Part shown: positions 25,802 to 35,316 of the stretch, in pieces
Layout: each line of letters begins with the position of its first letter
Position numbering within the stretch: position 1 is the first letter of the stretch
Program-made: the position numbers and the translations under genes
The notes under the pieces: generated by a model
Seen by the model: the letters and a program-made list of their open reading frames with translations, nothing else
Databases searched by the model: none
What the model was told of the DNA's origin: nothing
From: Bacillota bacterium
Lineage (GTDB): Bacteria > Bacillota > UBA4882 > UBA10575
DNA length: 64,000 nt
Direction of reading: 5' to 3'
Assembly: GCA_012837715.1 (NCBI GenBank)
Contig: DUQR01000041.1
Coordinates: 1-64,000 of the forward strand

Positions 25802-26602
25802 TTATTTCCCGTGCATTAATTTTAAGAACTTTCCGAAGAGTCCTGTCTCGCCATTGATCGGCATGAAAGGAACCTCTTCCCCTTCCAACCGTTTCACAAT
25901 ATTACGAAAAGCCTCCCCTGCTTTGGAATGGCTATTTAAGACGGCCGGTTCTCCTTTATTGGTGGAGATAATAATCTCTTCATCATCGGGAACAATCCCC
26001 AGCAGTTTTATGGCTAAAATATCATTTATGTCATCCACATCCATCATATCACCTTTTCTCACCATCTCGGGGCGGAGACGGTTTAAAACCAGTAACGGTT
26101 CGTAAATCTCCTTCTCTTGCAACAACCCGATAATCCGGTCGGCATCCCGCACCGCCGAGACTTCCGGGGTGGTGACAACGATCGCTTCCGTAGCCGCCGC
26201 CACCGCATTATTGAACCCCCGTTCAATCCCGGCCGGACAATCAATCAAAATATAATCAAACTCTTCTTTTAACCCCTCGACAATCTCAATCATCTGATCC
26301 GGTGTGATCGCATCCTTATTCCGGGTCTGCGCCGCGGGGAGGAGAAATAGATTGCTTAACCTTTTATCTTTAATTAAAGCTTTATTAATCGAACGGCAAG
26401 TTTTTTCGGCCACATCCACCAGATCATAAACAATCCGGTTCTCCAGCCCCATCACCACATCAAGATTACGCAGGCCGATATCGGCATCGATCATCACCAC
26501 TTTTTTATGGCGCAAAGCCAATCCGGTTCCGATATTCGCCACCGTCGTGGTCTTCCCGACTCCTCCCTTACCGGAAGTAACGACAACTACCCGTCCCGCC
26601 AT
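25802..26602 (-). CDS. minD: Septum site-determining ATPase MinD
   Basis: A deviant-Walker ParA-family ATPase that recruits MinC to the membrane at the poles. Walker A VVTSGKGGVGKTTTVANIG at the N-terminus, RNLDVVMGLENRIVYDL, DYILIDCPAGIERGF, and an amphipathic C-terminal targeting helix (LFGKFLKLMHGK) are present. 266 residues. ATG at 26602 preceded by AGGAGGATATCTTC, 21 bp after minC stop. Confidence 0.97.
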   Translation of the reverse strand: MAGRVVVVTSGKGGVGKTTTVANIGTGLALRHKKVVMIDADIGLRNLDVVMGLENRIVYDLVDVAEKTCRSINKALIKDKRLSNLFLLPAAQTRNKDAITPDQMIEIVEGLKEEFDYILIDCPAGIERGFNNAVAAATEAIVVTTPEVSAVRDADRIIGLLQEKEIYEPLLVLNRLRPEMVRKGDMMDVDDINDILAIKLLGIVPDDEEIIISTNKGEPAVLNSHSKAGEAFRNIVKRLEGEEVPFMPINGETGLFGKFLKLMHGK

Positions 26603-26623
26603 GAAGATATCCTCCTTTATCTC

Positions 26624-27262
26624 CTATAATCGCTCAACAACAATCTTTTCCCCTTTAATATAAGCTACTTCCGGTCCTTGTCTTCCTTTTCTTCCCTCCG
26701 GAGCGCGGGAAATAAGATGAGCGATCCGCAGTTGAACCGGGGATAAAGAAAAGGCAACAATCTCGGCTTGCATGTTTCCTCCAGCCCCGGCATGGGCCAC
26801 TCCCCTTAAGGCGCCCAGGACAATAATGTCTCCCGTCGCAACTATTTCGCCGCCGGGATTCAAATCCCCTTTGACCACAATGTCGCCCTCGTTCTCCATC
26901 CGTTGACCGCTGCGCACCGTCCCTTTCACCAGTAAAACCCCAGTTGAAATCGGTGACTGCTCTTTAGAACGGGGAACAAATCGTTTCTTCGCAATGGGAT
27001 TAAAGTCTTTGATCCGCATCCGGTACTTACCTAATATTTTTCTCAAACCGGCCAGTTCACCGGGGGTTAGTTTCCGTTCACCCAATTCAACTAAGATCGT
27101 GCCCCCTTGAAAAAAATCTTTCGCCGCATTTAACCGCTGATCCAAAAGAGTTAGCCAGTGCCCAAAGGATTCCTTTTCCGGAATAAACAACGTTAGGCCT
27201 TGTTTTAGTCCCTTAAAGACCAATTCTTCAGCCCGCAGAGAGCTGGTAGCCGGTAGTAACAT
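26624..27262 (-). CDS. minC: Septum site-determining protein MinC
   Basis: FtsZ-assembly inhibitor of the Min system. The C-terminal beta-helical domain with repeats typical of MinC (VKGTVRSGQRMENEGDIVVK, DLNPGGEIVATGDIIVLG, GVAHAGAGGNMQAEIVA) is clear; the N-terminal 100 residues are the less conserved SulA-like half. 212 residues, usual length. First gene of minCDE; the gap to PBP2 is 75 bp. Confidence 0.94.
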   Translation of the reverse strand: MLLPATSSLRAEELVFKGLKQGLTLFIPEKESFGHWLTLLDQRLNAAKDFFQGGTILVELGERKLTPGELAGLRKILGKYRMRIKDFNPIAKKRFVPRSKEQSPISTGVLLVKGTVRSGQRMENEGDIVVKGDLNPGGEIVATGDIIVLGALRGVAHAGAGGNMQAEIVAFSLSPVQLRIAHLISRAPEGRKGRQGPEVAYIKGEKIVVERL

Positions 27263-27337
27263 CCTTCGCTCACACCTTAGGTAATTTTATCTTTCTATTC
27301 CACATAACCTTTTTAAAATCCTCCCATCCGCCAGGAC

Positions 27338-29230
27338 TTATTCCACCAGGCCCAGTTGATTGGTTACGCCAAGAAGATTGGCATTGGTCGGTGCGCCCGA
27401 GTCCCCCACCGCCGGTTCTTTCAGCCCGAAATAGGCCTCATAAATCTTCCGGGCGACGGGCGCGGCCGCTTGCGAGCCAAAGCCTCCTTCTTCGATCACC
27501 ACCACCACCACTAACTCCGGTTCATCGGACGGAGCGTAACTGGCAAAAAAGGCATAGTCGTTTTTTCCCACATTCTCCGCCGTCCCGGTTTTTCCGGCCA
27601 CCGGAATCTGGTCCAAAGGAAAACCGGCAAAAGCGTAACGGGCGGTTCCCTCCTGCACCACTTCGGTCAGGCCTTCCCTGACCACCGCCAGGTTTTCCGG
27701 TTTGACGTTTATTTTCCGGACCGCGCGCGGTGCAAATTCGGTCACAATTTCTCCGGAAGCGGTTGTAATTTTCTTGACCAATTGCGGTTGAAAGACTTGA
27801 CCCCCGCTGGCAATCGCCGCATAGACCTGTGCCAACTGGATCGGTGTAACATTAATAAAACTTTGTCCAATCGCAATCAACGCCGTTTCCATCGGGTACC
27901 AGGGTTCGCCCCGGGCTTTTCTTTTCCACTCCGGATCGCCGATCAGTCCTTGGATTTCTTCCGGTTCTAAATTCAACCCGGTCCTGGACCCCAGGCCGAG
28001 CAGTCTAGCGTAGGCGGCTAGTTTCTCTGGTCCAACCCGAAAAGCCAACTCCGCCATCACCGTATTACAGGAGTTCTTCAAGCCATCAACCACGTTCTGT
28101 TCGCCATGGGCCGGACTACACCGAAGCTGCCGGTTCCCCACGCGAACCACACCCGTACATTTAAAGGTCTCGTCCGGTTGGGCAAAACCCCCCTCTAAAG
28201 CGGCTAAAACCGTAATCGGTTTAAAGGTGGAACCGGGCATAAACTGTCCCCGGGTAATCCGGTTGGAGAAGGGGTTTAGCGGATTATTAATTAACTCATT
28301 AAAGGCTGCGCTGCTAATATTCCCCACAAACAAGTTGGGATCAAATTCCGGATAACTGACCATTGCTAGAATAGCGCCGGTGCGCGGATCAAGCGCCACC
28401 ACTGACCCGGCATTCGCCTTATTCAATTGGGGATTGGTCTGGGTTTTCGCCCACTCCAACTGTTCCCGAATGGCCAGTTCGGCTACAGCCTGTAAACGGG
28501 CATCAATCGTCAGGTGGAGATTATGTCCGGGAATATATTTCTTCTCTTCTAAAACTCTAATCGGCTGCCCGACCCGGTCAACTTCCCAGATCCGGACCGC
28601 CTCTTCCCCTTTGAGCTCGAAGTCGAAGGTTCGTTCTAAACCCATTTTCCCGATCTGATCCCCTAGACGGTAACCTAATCCTCTCCTTTGAGCCAGCTCC
28701 TGTTCGCTAATCTCCCCCAAATAACCAAAGAGGTGGGCCCCCCATTCTCCCTGCGGGTAATAGCGGACGGGATAGTCCTCCACGACTACCCCCGGAAGAT
28801 CCAGTTTCGCTTCGAGAATTTGTCCGATCGTGGCCGCATCCACATCTCTTTTCAAGGGAACATACTGGTCTTTTTGGTATTTTGAGCTCTCTTCCATCCG
28901 CTGAAAGAGCTCTTCTTCGGAAAGGTCTAAAACCCGACTTAAAAACTGAACGACATCAGGGTTAGCTTTGATATCTTCCGGAACAACCGAGACGACATGG
29001 GAAATCCGACTGGTCACTAATAACTCACCGTTCCGGTCGAACATATTACCGCGGGGCGCGGTGATCCAAATCGGTCGGGTCCGGTTCTGACTGGATTTAA
29101 CAAAGGTTTCTTCGCCTTTGATAATCTGTAAATACCAAAGGCGGGATAAAAGCAGGGAAAAAAGAATGAGCACTAAGATGTTTAAAACCTTAACGCTTCG
29201 ATCCAGTCCGATAATTGTGCGTTTCTTCAA
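27338..29230 (-). CDS. mrdA: Penicillin-binding protein 2 (rod-shape transpeptidase, MrdA)
   Basis: Class B transpeptidase of the elongasome, partner of RodA. A single N-terminal anchor (LNILVLILFSLLLSRLWYLQ) precedes the dimerisation domain, with RGNMFDRNGELLVTSR. The transpeptidase domain carries PGSTFKPIT (SxxK), SCN (KNSCNTVMA), and KTGTAENVG. 630 residues. Its start overlaps mreD's stop by 4 nt, so mreBCD-mrdA form one unit. Confidence 0.95.
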   Translation of the reverse strand: MKKRTIIGLDRSVKVLNILVLILFSLLLSRLWYLQIIKGEETFVKSSQNRTRPIWITAPRGNMFDRNGELLVTSRISHVVSVVPEDIKANPDVVQFLSRVLDLSEEELFQRMEESSKYQKDQYVPLKRDVDAATIGQILEAKLDLPGVVVEDYPVRYYPQGEWGAHLFGYLGEISEQELAQRRGLGYRLGDQIGKMGLERTFDFELKGEEAVRIWEVDRVGQPIRVLEEKKYIPGHNLHLTIDARLQAVAELAIREQLEWAKTQTNPQLNKANAGSVVALDPRTGAILAMVSYPEFDPNLFVGNISSAAFNELINNPLNPFSNRITRGQFMPGSTFKPITVLAALEGGFAQPDETFKCTGVVRVGNRQLRCSPAHGEQNVVDGLKNSCNTVMAELAFRVGPEKLAAYARLLGLGSRTGLNLEPEEIQGLIGDPEWKRKARGEPWYPMETALIAIGQSFINVTPIQLAQVYAAIASGGQVFQPQLVKKITTASGEIVTEFAPRAVRKINVKPENLAVVREGLTEVVQEGTARYAFAGFPLDQIPVAGKTGTAENVGKNDYAFFASYAPSDEPELVVVVVIEEGGFGSQAAAPVARKIYEAYFGLKEPAVGDSGAPTNANLLGVTNQLGLVE

Positions 29231-29736
29231 GGTGTAGCACCAACCTTTAACTGTTCTCCAAAGTAGGTTAGGCTTTTCTTTAACCCGTAATAAATCGGTA
29301 CGGTCAAGAGTAGATGGTAGAGGCAGAGCGGTAAGAGGGTTGAACCAAGAAAGGAAAGAAAGTTAATCCGCCAACCAAAGGCCCGCAAAATACAATAGGA
29401 GATGAGTTCGGCCAGCACGGTACCGATCTGGACAAGACAAAGGGGAACCAAAAGGTAGCCCTTAAAAACCATCCTTTCCAGATAACCGACGCCAAAACCG
29501 AGTGCGCCCAGAACAATTATGTTAATCCCTAAAATACCGCTACTGGCTAAATCCAAACAAAGTCCGCCCAGTATTCCCAGGTATAATCCGGGGCGGGCCC
29601 CTTCTAACAAACCATAACAAATCGTGATCATCAATACCAAATTCGGGACTACTCCAAAGAGAGGAAGATGGGGAAAGAATACAGTCTGCAACACAAGGGG
29701 GAATAAGATAAAAAGCAAATATTTCCTAAGCTTCAA
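29227..29736 (-). CDS. mreD: Rod shape-determining protein MreD
   Basis: Integral membrane partner of MreC. The 169-residue protein (177 with the longer start) has about five hydrophobic segments, including NLVLMITICYGLLEGARPGL and GGLCLDLASSGILGIN, which are typical. I prefer TTG 29736, because GGGAGG lies six bases upstream; the GTG at 29757, which overlaps the mreC stop, has only GGAG two bases away. Between mreC and mrdA. Confidence 0.88.
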   Translation of the reverse strand: MKLRKYLLFILFPLVLQTVFFPHLPLFGVVPNLVLMITICYGLLEGARPGLYLGILGGLCLDLASSGILGINIIVLGALGFGVGYLERMVFKGYLLVPLCLVQIGTVLAELISYCILRAFGWRINFLSFLGSTLLPLCLYHLLLTVPIYYGLKKSLTYFGEQLKVGATP

Positions 29737-29753
29737 AGGCCTTCCTCCCTTCT

Positions 29754-30581
29754 TCACTTCTCCGTAACCACATATAAATATTCCATCCGGCTAAAGTCAG
29801 CGGCCGGTTCCAAGTAAGCCTGCTGTTCAAAACCATCCTCCGATTCCTGCACTTCCATAATGGTCCCGATCAACAGATTCTTCGGAAAGTACAGACTGGA
29901 TTCGGCGGTTAAGATCCGGTCTCCCGTCTGCAACCGGACACTTAAATCCGATGGTTTCACCAGACAAGCGCCCTTCTTGCCGCCGCCATAGATATAAACC
30001 AGTTCTCTGGTGCGTTCAATCACTCCACTCATACTGTTCCCGGGGCGAGGATCAGTCAGGAGGATCACTTCGGCGGAGAAGGGCTCCACCCGTAAGAGCC
30101 GACCAGCCAGTCCTTGGGTAGTTATCACTGGCATATTACGAGCTAAACCGGCTTTACTACCCTTATCAATCGTCAAAGTGGCGCTGGTATTATTCGGGTT
30201 CCGGGCGATCACTTCGACCGGAACCAATTCAAGTTCAGCGGCAGCTTTAAACTGTAGTAGTTTCCGCAAGCGTTCGTTCTCGGCTTTTAACTGTTCAAGC
30301 TGGGAAAGTTCGGTAACCAGCTCCGAAATGTACTTGCGCATTTCATCGTTTTCCCGGTGGAGAGCACCCAGCGTATTCACCGTCTGCCAGGAATCGGTCA
30401 CAAAAGTGGTGACGTAGTAGATGCCCTTTTGAAAGGGGTACAAAACATACTTAAAGGCCTTCTCCAGCCAGATCTCTTCCTCCCGTTCCTGGGAAGAATA
30501 AAACATTAAGCCGGTGATAATCAGAAAGCAAACCGCTAACGTCACCAGTAAGACCCGCTTTTGGAATAAAGGTTGTAACAC
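29754..30581 (-). CDS. mreC: Rod shape-determining protein MreC
   Basis: Membrane-anchored periplasmic/extracytoplasmic scaffold of the elongasome. N-terminal membrane segment (VLLVTLAVCFLIITGLMFY), a coiled coil (about 70-115, with ELSQLEQLKAENERLRKLLQ), and the beta-rich MreC domain with VIARNPNNTSATLTIDKGSK, LAGRLLRVEPFSAEVILLTD. 275 residues. GTG at 30581. Upstream mreB ends 28 bp away. Confidence 0.95.
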   Translation of the reverse strand: MLQPLFQKRVLLVTLAVCFLIITGLMFYSSQEREEEIWLEKAFKYVLYPFQKGIYYVTTFVTDSWQTVNTLGALHRENDEMRKYISELVTELSQLEQLKAENERLRKLLQFKAAAELELVPVEVIARNPNNTSATLTIDKGSKAGLARNMPVITTQGLAGRLLRVEPFSAEVILLTDPRPGNSMSGVIERTRELVYIYGGGKKGACLVKPSDLSVRLQTGDRILTAESSLYFPKNLLIGTIMEVQESEDGFEQQAYLEPAADFSRMEYLYVVTEK

Positions 30582-30609
30582 CTTAATCGGCCCCTTTTCC
30601 CCAGTTTTC

Positions 30610-31638
30610 TTATTTCGAGATTAAGACTTTCCGCAAATCATCGAGCGCATCAAGGGCTAAACCGGTCCCCCTGGCGACACAAGTCAAGGGATCTTCAGCC
30701 ACTTGCACCGGCATTTCGGTCTCTTCCGCCAATAAACGGTCCAGTCCACGGAGGAGAGCGCCGCCCCCCGACATCACAATCCCCCGGTCTAGGATATCAG
30801 CGGCTAATTCAGGCGGGGTTTTCTCCAGAGTCATCTTCACCGCCTCCACAATCGTCCCGACCGGTTCAGCTAAGGCTTCCATCACTTCCCGTGAAGAAAG
30901 AACGGTCACCTTTGGTAAACCGGTGACCAAATCCCGCCCCCGTACCTCGATGGACTCCTCCTCTTTCTGCGGATAAGCGGAACCAACGGTCCGTTTTATC
31001 TCTTCAGCGGTCTGTTCGCCAACCATCAAATTATAACTTCGCTTAATGTACTGGGCAATCGCCTCGTTCAATTCATCACCGGCGACCCGGATCGAACGGC
31101 TAGTCACGATCCCGCCCAGGGAAATGACAGCCACTTCCGTGGTTCCACCACCAATATCGACAATGAGGTTACCCGTCGGCTCCTGAATGGGTAAACCGGC
31201 CCCGATCGCGGCGGCCATCGGCTCTTCGATTAAAAAGACTTCGCGCGCTCCGGCTTCCCGGGCCGCATCCATTACCGCCCGTCTTTCCACTTCCGTTACC
31301 CCGGAGGGAACCCCCACAATGACCCGGGGGGCTAAAAAAGCCTTGCGCCGTCCGGCTTTTTTAATGTAATAATGTAACATTTTTTCGGTTACTTCAAAAT
31401 CGGCAATCACGCCGTCTTTCATTGGCCGGACCGCTACAATACTGCCGGGAGTCCGCCCGACCATCTGTTTGGCTTCCACGCCAACGGCAATCAAACTATC
31501 CGTCTCCCGATCAAACGAAACCACCGTTGGTTCCTGAAGGACAATCCCTTGATTTTTTACGAAAACCAGTGTATTAGCAGTACCTAAATCGATTCCCATA
31601 TCGCGCGAAAAACGACCGAGCAACTTTTTGAGCATCAA
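30610..31638 (-). CDS. mreB: Rod shape-determining protein MreB (actin homologue)
   Basis: Cytoskeletal ATPase that positions the elongasome. [20 protein letters not shown] (phosphate 1), [58 protein letters not shown] (phosphate 2), and a C-terminal [20 protein letters not shown] adenosine motif are all in place. 342 residues. The ATG at 31638 follows AACCGGAGGGAAA. Confidence 0.97.
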   Translation of the reverse strand: MMLKKLLGRFSRDMGIDLGTANTLVFVKNQGIVLQEPTVVSFDRETDSLIAVGVEAKQMVGRTPGSIVAVRPMKDGVIADFEVTEKMLHYYIKKAGRRKAFLAPRVIVGVPSGVTEVERRAVMDAAREAGAREVFLIEEPMAAAIGAGLPIQEPTGNLIVDIGGGTTEVAVISLGGIVTSRSIRVAGDELNEAIAQYIKRSYNLMVGEQTAEEIKRTVGSAYPQKEEESIEVRGRDLVTGLPKVTVLSSREVMEALAEPVGTIVEAVKMTLEKTPPELAADILDRGIVMSGGGALLRGLDRLLAEETEMPVQVAEDPLTCVARGTGLALDALDDLRKVLISK

Positions 31639-31686
31639 TATTTCCCTCCGGTTGTAAAAAAATATAAAGTGGATGCTACTTCGTTA

Positions 31687-32370
31687 TTAAAATAAACCTT
31701 CTTCTCTCATACTATAATAATTCTGATTGCCGATAATGACATGGTCAAGAATGGGGATGCCCAAGAGCTCTCCGGACTCTCTAAGACGCCGTGTTAAAGA
31801 AATATCTTCTTGACTAGGACGCGGATCCCCACTCGGGTGGTTATGGGCTAAAATGAGGGCCGCACTGCTTTGCCGAATGGCGGCTTTAAATACTTCCCGG
31901 GGATGAACCAAAGAAGCATCTAAAGTGCCAATGGTAACCGTTTCGGTCCCCAGCAGCCGGTTTTTTGTATTAAGGTGTAACGTGAGAAAATGTTCCTGTG
32001 CTAACAAGCTTAGACGCGGCATCAGATAACTGGCTACTTCCTGGGGTGAAGATAAGGGCCCATCTTGGAGAAAGCGGGAAGTCTGTAACCGCTTTCCCAA
32101 TTCAAAAGCCGCCAGTAATTGAATGGCTTTAGTTTTACCCATTCCCCGTACCGTGCATAACTCGGACAGACTGGCCGCTGCCAATTTTTGCAAGCTTTGG
32201 AATTTGGCCAGTAACAATTGGGCCATGGCCAGCACGGATAATTCGGCGGTGCCGCTCCTGAGGATAATCGCCATCAATTCAACGGTGGAGAGATTTTCCG
32301 CTCCGTACTTCTCCAACCGTTCCCGTGGGCGCTCCCCGGCGGGCAAGTTCTTGATCACCGGTCCGACCAA
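31687..32370 (-). CDS. radC: JAB-domain protein RadC
   Basis: RadC-family protein with an N-terminal HhH region (LSELCTVRGMGKTKAIQLLA) and the C-terminal JAMM/MPN domain whose metal ligands appear in LILAHNHPSGDPRPSQEDI (HxH...SxxD). The name implies DNA repair but its biochemical function is unsettled. Start TTG at 32370 follows CCGGAGGTGAATACCC. The unusual feature is the 92-bp overlap with the 3' end of maf. Confidence 0.93.
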   Translation of the reverse strand: MVGPVIKNLPAGERPRERLEKYGAENLSTVELMAIILRSGTAELSVLAMAQLLLAKFQSLQKLAAASLSELCTVRGMGKTKAIQLLAAFELGKRLQTSRFLQDGPLSSPQEVASYLMPRLSLLAQEHFLTLHLNTKNRLLGTETVTIGTLDASLVHPREVFKAAIRQSSAALILAHNHPSGDPRPSQEDISLTRRLRESGELLGIPILDHVIIGNQNYYSMREEGLF

Positions 32371-32977
32371 GGGTATTCACCTCCGGCAAGGTAATCCCGT
32401 ATTCTTTTAAAAGAAGAGCTAAACGGGATACAGGGAGGCCCATTACATTATAAAAACAGCCTTCGATCCGGTCAATTAAAATCGCGCCCAACCCCTGAAT
32501 CCCATAAGCTCCTGCTTTATCCATCGGTTCACCGGTACTGATGTAAGCAGAAATCTCCGCTTCAGTTAATGGGCGAAAATGAACCCTCGTCATCTCGCAA
32601 GCAGTGATCCTTTTTCGGTGATGAAATAGAGCCAAACCGGTAAAAACTTGGTGCCAGCGGCCGGATAACGCCCGCAGCATCCGGCGGGCTTCCTCCTGGC
32701 TTGCCGGTTTCTCAAGGAAACTGCCATCCAGAACCACAATCGTATCAGCGGCAATCACTAAATCGTCAGCTGTCTCCGGTTGTCCAGAGGTGACCCGAAA
32801 AACCTCCTCCGCTTTGCCCCGGGCGGTCGCCATTACCAGGTCAGCTGGGGAAGCAGACCGGTCCGCTTGGCCCTTTTCCTCAAAACTACTAACCATCACC
32901 TGAAAATCGAGGCCGAGCATAGCAAGGAGGGCCTGGCGCCGTGGAGAAGCGGAAGCGAGAATCAGCCGATTAATCAA
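32279..32977 (-). CDS. maf: Maf-family nucleotide pyrophosphatase
   Basis: Septum-associated pyrophosphatase, acting on non-canonical or modified NTPs; next to mreBCD as in Bacillus. LILASASPRRQALLAMLGLD, VIAADTIVVLDG, and GAYGIQGLGAILIDRIEG are diagnostic. Normal Maf proteins end near LLKEYGITL (about residue 198 here); this frame continues another 35 residues into radC, ending at 32279, giving 232 residues. The start is read as TTG 32977, with GGGGAGG five bases upstream; GTG 32983 is the alternative. Confidence 0.9.
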   Translation of the reverse strand: MINRLILASASPRRQALLAMLGLDFQVMVSSFEEKGQADRSASPADLVMATARGKAEEVFRVTSGQPETADDLVIAADTIVVLDGSFLEKPASQEEARRMLRALSGRWHQVFTGLALFHHRKRITACEMTRVHFRPLTEAEISAYISTGEPMDKAGAYGIQGLGAILIDRIEGCFYNVMGLPVSRLALLLKEYGITLPEVNTLGRTGDQELARRGAPTGTVGEVRSGKSLHR

Positions 32978-32993
32978 ACCCACCTCCCCGTGG

Positions 32994-33023
32994 AAAAAGC
33001 GCTTGCTATGATTTTCATAGCAA
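32994..33023 (-). terminator. Terminator of the rnf operon
   Basis: On the minus strand, TTGCTATGA and TCATAGCAA (33015-33023 and 33003-33011) form a 9-bp perfect stem with a three-base loop, followed by GCGC and TTTTT (32994-32998). Located 20 bp beyond the rnfB stop; it separates the rnf operon from maf. Confidence 0.75.
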
Positions 33024-33042
33024 AAGCATTATTAGTATTTCC

Positions 33043-33867
33043 CTATCCGGCCGCTCTTTCCTGCTTTTTCTCACTTTTAATCGTTTTCATTGGGCATTTC
33101 TCAACACAGATTTCACATTCGGTGCACAGCTGCGGATCAATGCGGGCTAAATTATGCTCAACGGTAATCGCATTGCTGGGACAATTTTTGGCACAAAGGC
33201 GGCAACCGATACAACCGACTTTGCAAACCGGCCGCACAGCGGCTCCCTTCTCCTGGTTCATGCAAAGCACCGTCACCTTTTTCGCCGCCGGCCACAAGGT
33301 AATCAGTTGGCGGGGACAGGCCTTAACACACATCCCACAAGCGGTACACTTCGTTTCATCCACCACCGGCAGTCCATTGGCGGAGAGCGTCATCGCGCCG
33401 AAAGGACAGGCTTTCACACAACTACCCAAACCAAGACAACCATAGGTACAGGCTTTTGGCCCACCCCCCAAATTCTGGGCTGCCTGACAGTCTTCTACCC
33501 CAAAGTAGATGAAACGCTGCCGGGCTTCCTGAAGTCCACCGGCACACCTTACCTTGGCAATCTTGCGTTCGACCGCCCCGGTTTCCACCCCCATCACCTT
33601 GGCAATGGGTGAATAGTCTTTTAGCACCGGACAACCGGTCACCGGCCCTGTCCCGGCCACAATCGCCTCCGCCATTCCGCGGCAACCGGGATAACCGCAG
33701 CCACCACAGTTGGCTCCGGGCAAAAGCCCTTCTATTTCATCGATGCGGGGGTCGCCCTTAACTGTCAATTTCCGTGCCGCCACGGCCAGACCGATCCCAA
33801 ACGCCAGGCCCAGCACAAACAGGACGGCAATGGCATTTAGAATAATCCGCAAACTTCCCGCTTCCAT
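33043..33867 (-). CDS. rnfB: Rnf complex subunit RnfB (ferredoxin-like electron entry)
   Basis: Takes electrons from reduced ferredoxin and passes them into the Rnf complex. N-terminal membrane anchor (ILNAIAVLFVLGLAFGIGLA), an Fe-S domain CGGCGYPGCRGMAEA, then several [4Fe-4S] ferredoxin motifs: CVKACPFGAM, CTACGMCVKACP, CIGCRLCAKNCP and CTECEICVEKCP. 274 residues. It is the last rnf gene, but 233 bp, holding palindromic element B, separates it from rnfA, so its expression may differ from the rest. ATG 33867 follows AAAGGAGGTAA. Confidence 0.95.
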   Translation of the reverse strand: MEAGSLRIILNAIAVLFVLGLAFGIGLAVAARKLTVKGDPRIDEIEGLLPGANCGGCGYPGCRGMAEAIVAGTGPVTGCPVLKDYSPIAKVMGVETGAVERKIAKVRCAGGLQEARQRFIYFGVEDCQAAQNLGGGPKACTYGCLGLGSCVKACPFGAMTLSANGLPVVDETKCTACGMCVKACPRQLITLWPAAKKVTVLCMNQEKGAAVRPVCKVGCIGCRLCAKNCPSNAITVEHNLARIDPQLCTECEICVEKCPMKTIKSEKKQERAAG

Positions 33868-33892
33868 GTTTTACCTCCTTTAGTTACAGACC

Positions 33893-34001
33893 TTTTGCGT
33901 TGTATTTGGATTGCACAATCCCAGTGCAATAATTGATCGCCTAGTCTAGGTTGACCATTATAAATTGGATTGGAATCCCTTCTGTTGGTTACAACGCAAA
34001 A
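33893..34001. repeat. Imperfect palindromic element B between rnfA and rnfB
   Basis: Terminal inverted repeats TTTTGCGTTGTA (33893-33904) and TACAACGCAAAA (33990-34001) are perfect over 12 bp. The halves are loosely complementary throughout, with an inner perfect stem ATTGCAC/GTGCAAT (33910-33930). The right end ACAACGCAAAAAGCTT recurs at 41242 and, inverted, at 62433. Lies inside the rnf gene cluster. Confidence 0.65.
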
Positions 34002-34019
34002 AGCTTAGTTAGCCTTTTC

Positions 34020-34100
34020 TGTTATTAATTGATCGAGTGCGCAGCGCACAACGAAAAAGCGCTAGTCGTTACTTGGACCCATCAGTATAAACGGTCCAGG
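34020..34100. other. Remaining rnfA-rnfB spacer with two short stems
   Basis: Besides element B, this spacer carries GTGCGC/GCGCAC around one base and TGGACC/GGTCCA around a 13-base loop (about 34072-34098). No T-run makes either a standard terminator. They may help set the relative amount of rnfB. Confidence 0.3.
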
Positions 34101-34694
34101 TTATAAATTTAATAAGGCGGCAAGATTAAATCCGGAAAAACCTAAAAAGGCAATGGAGATTAAACCAGCCGTAATCAGCGCAATCGGGAAGCCCTCCATC
34201 GCTTTGGGCAAAGGCGCCAAGGCCAGCCGCTCCCGGATTCCGGCAAAGAGGATCAGCAACAAGGAAAAACCCAATGCTCCTCCGATTCCACTCACGACCG
34301 ATTGGAGAAAATTATAATTTTCGTTGACATTGATAATCGTTACCCCCAAGACCGCACAGTTGGTGGTGATCAAGGGCAAATAAATTCCCAACGCCCGGTA
34401 AAGCACAGGGCTGCTTTTTTTAATCACCATCTCAACAAACTGCACCAAAACAGCGATCACCAGAATAAAAGTGATCGTTTGTAAAAAGGCAATATCGTGT
34501 TTGACCAGTGTTTTCTGGACCCAATAGGTGATCCCGGAAGCTAAGGCCATGACGAAGGTCACCGCCAAGCCCATCCCCGTCGCCGTTTCCACCTGCTTGG
34601 AAACGCCTAAAAACGGACAGATCCCCAAGAAACGCGAAGTGATAAAGTTATTAATAAAGATGGAGCCAAGTACGATCAATACATAATCAGTCAT
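34101..34694 (-). CDS. rnfA: Rnf complex subunit RnfA
   Basis: Integral membrane subunit that, with RnfE, binds the buried [2Fe-2S]/Fe centre. The 197 residues contain about six membrane segments, with [20 protein letters not shown] and [16 protein letters not shown], both conserved Cys-containing blocks. ATG at 34694, overlapping rnfE by 8 nt, is preferred; an upstream start at 34721 would lie in the rnfE coding end. Confidence 0.95.
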   Translation of the reverse strand: MTDYVLIVLGSIFINNFITSRFLGICPFLGVSKQVETATGMGLAVTFVMALASGITYWVQKTLVKHDIAFLQTITFILVIAVLVQFVEMVIKKSSPVLYRALGIYLPLITTNCAVLGVTIINVNENYNFLQSVVSGIGGALGFSLLLILFAGIRERLALAPLPKAMEGFPIALITAGLISIAFLGFSGFNLAALLNL

Positions 34695-35316
34695 CCTTCT
34701 TCTCCCCCCTCCTGCCAACAAACCAGTTAATCCCGGCCATTAACAAACCTAGGGTAATAAAGGCGCCTGGCGGCAAAATCAAAAGTTTAGCCCCCAAATC
34801 CTCCGGGAAGAGGTGAAACCCGGCAAAGCCGAAATCCCGGGCTTCGAGTAATGTTCCGGTCCCCAATAATTCCCGGATCACACAGACCATCGTTAAAGCC
34901 AGTGTAAAGCCGAGCCCCATGCCCAAACCATCCATCGTCGCTTCGAGGGCATTATGCTTAGAAGCAAAGGCTTCCGCCCGCGCCAAGACAATACAATTCA
35001 CCACAATTAACGGGATAAAGATCCCCAAAACCTGGTGCAGATCGGGCAGAATCGCCGCCATGGTCTTATCCACAATCGTCGTAAAGGTCGCAATGACCAC
35101 AATATAAGCGGGAATCCGGATTTCTTGGGGGATAAAATTCCGGAGTAAAGCAATGATCACATTCGAACCGGTCAGCACGAAGGTAGTGGCTATTCCCATC
35201 CCCAGTCCGTTCACCACCGCCGTTGTCACCGCCAAAGTGGCGCACATCCCCAAGACTAGACGGAAGATGGGGTTTTCATTAAAAACACCATTCTTAAAAA
35301 TTTGCCATTTGGTCAC
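34687..35316 (-). CDS. rnfE: Rnf complex subunit RnfE
   Basis: Membrane subunit paired with Rnf[21 protein letters not shown] (first Cys block) and [19 protein letters not shown] (second) are conserved, and six hydrophobic segments can be counted in 209 residues. The ATG at 35316 overlaps rnfG's stop by 4 nt, and its end overlaps rnfA by 8 nt, so the five upstream rnf genes are translationally linked. Confidence 0.95.
   Translation of the reverse strand: MTKWQIFKNGVFNENPIFRLVLGMCATLAVTTAVVNGLGMGIATTFVLTGSNVIIALLRNFIPQEIRIPAYIVVIATFTTIVDKTMAAILPDLHQVLGIFIPLIVVNCIVLARAEAFASKHNALEATMDGLGMGLGFTLALTMVCVIRELLGTGTLLEARDFGFAGFHLFPEDLGAKLLILPPGAFITLGLLMAGINWFVGRRGEKKDD

Noticed and set aside
33893-34001. 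Insertion sequence in the rnf operon
   Set aside because: At 109 bp the element has no room for a transposase; at most a non-autonomous element.
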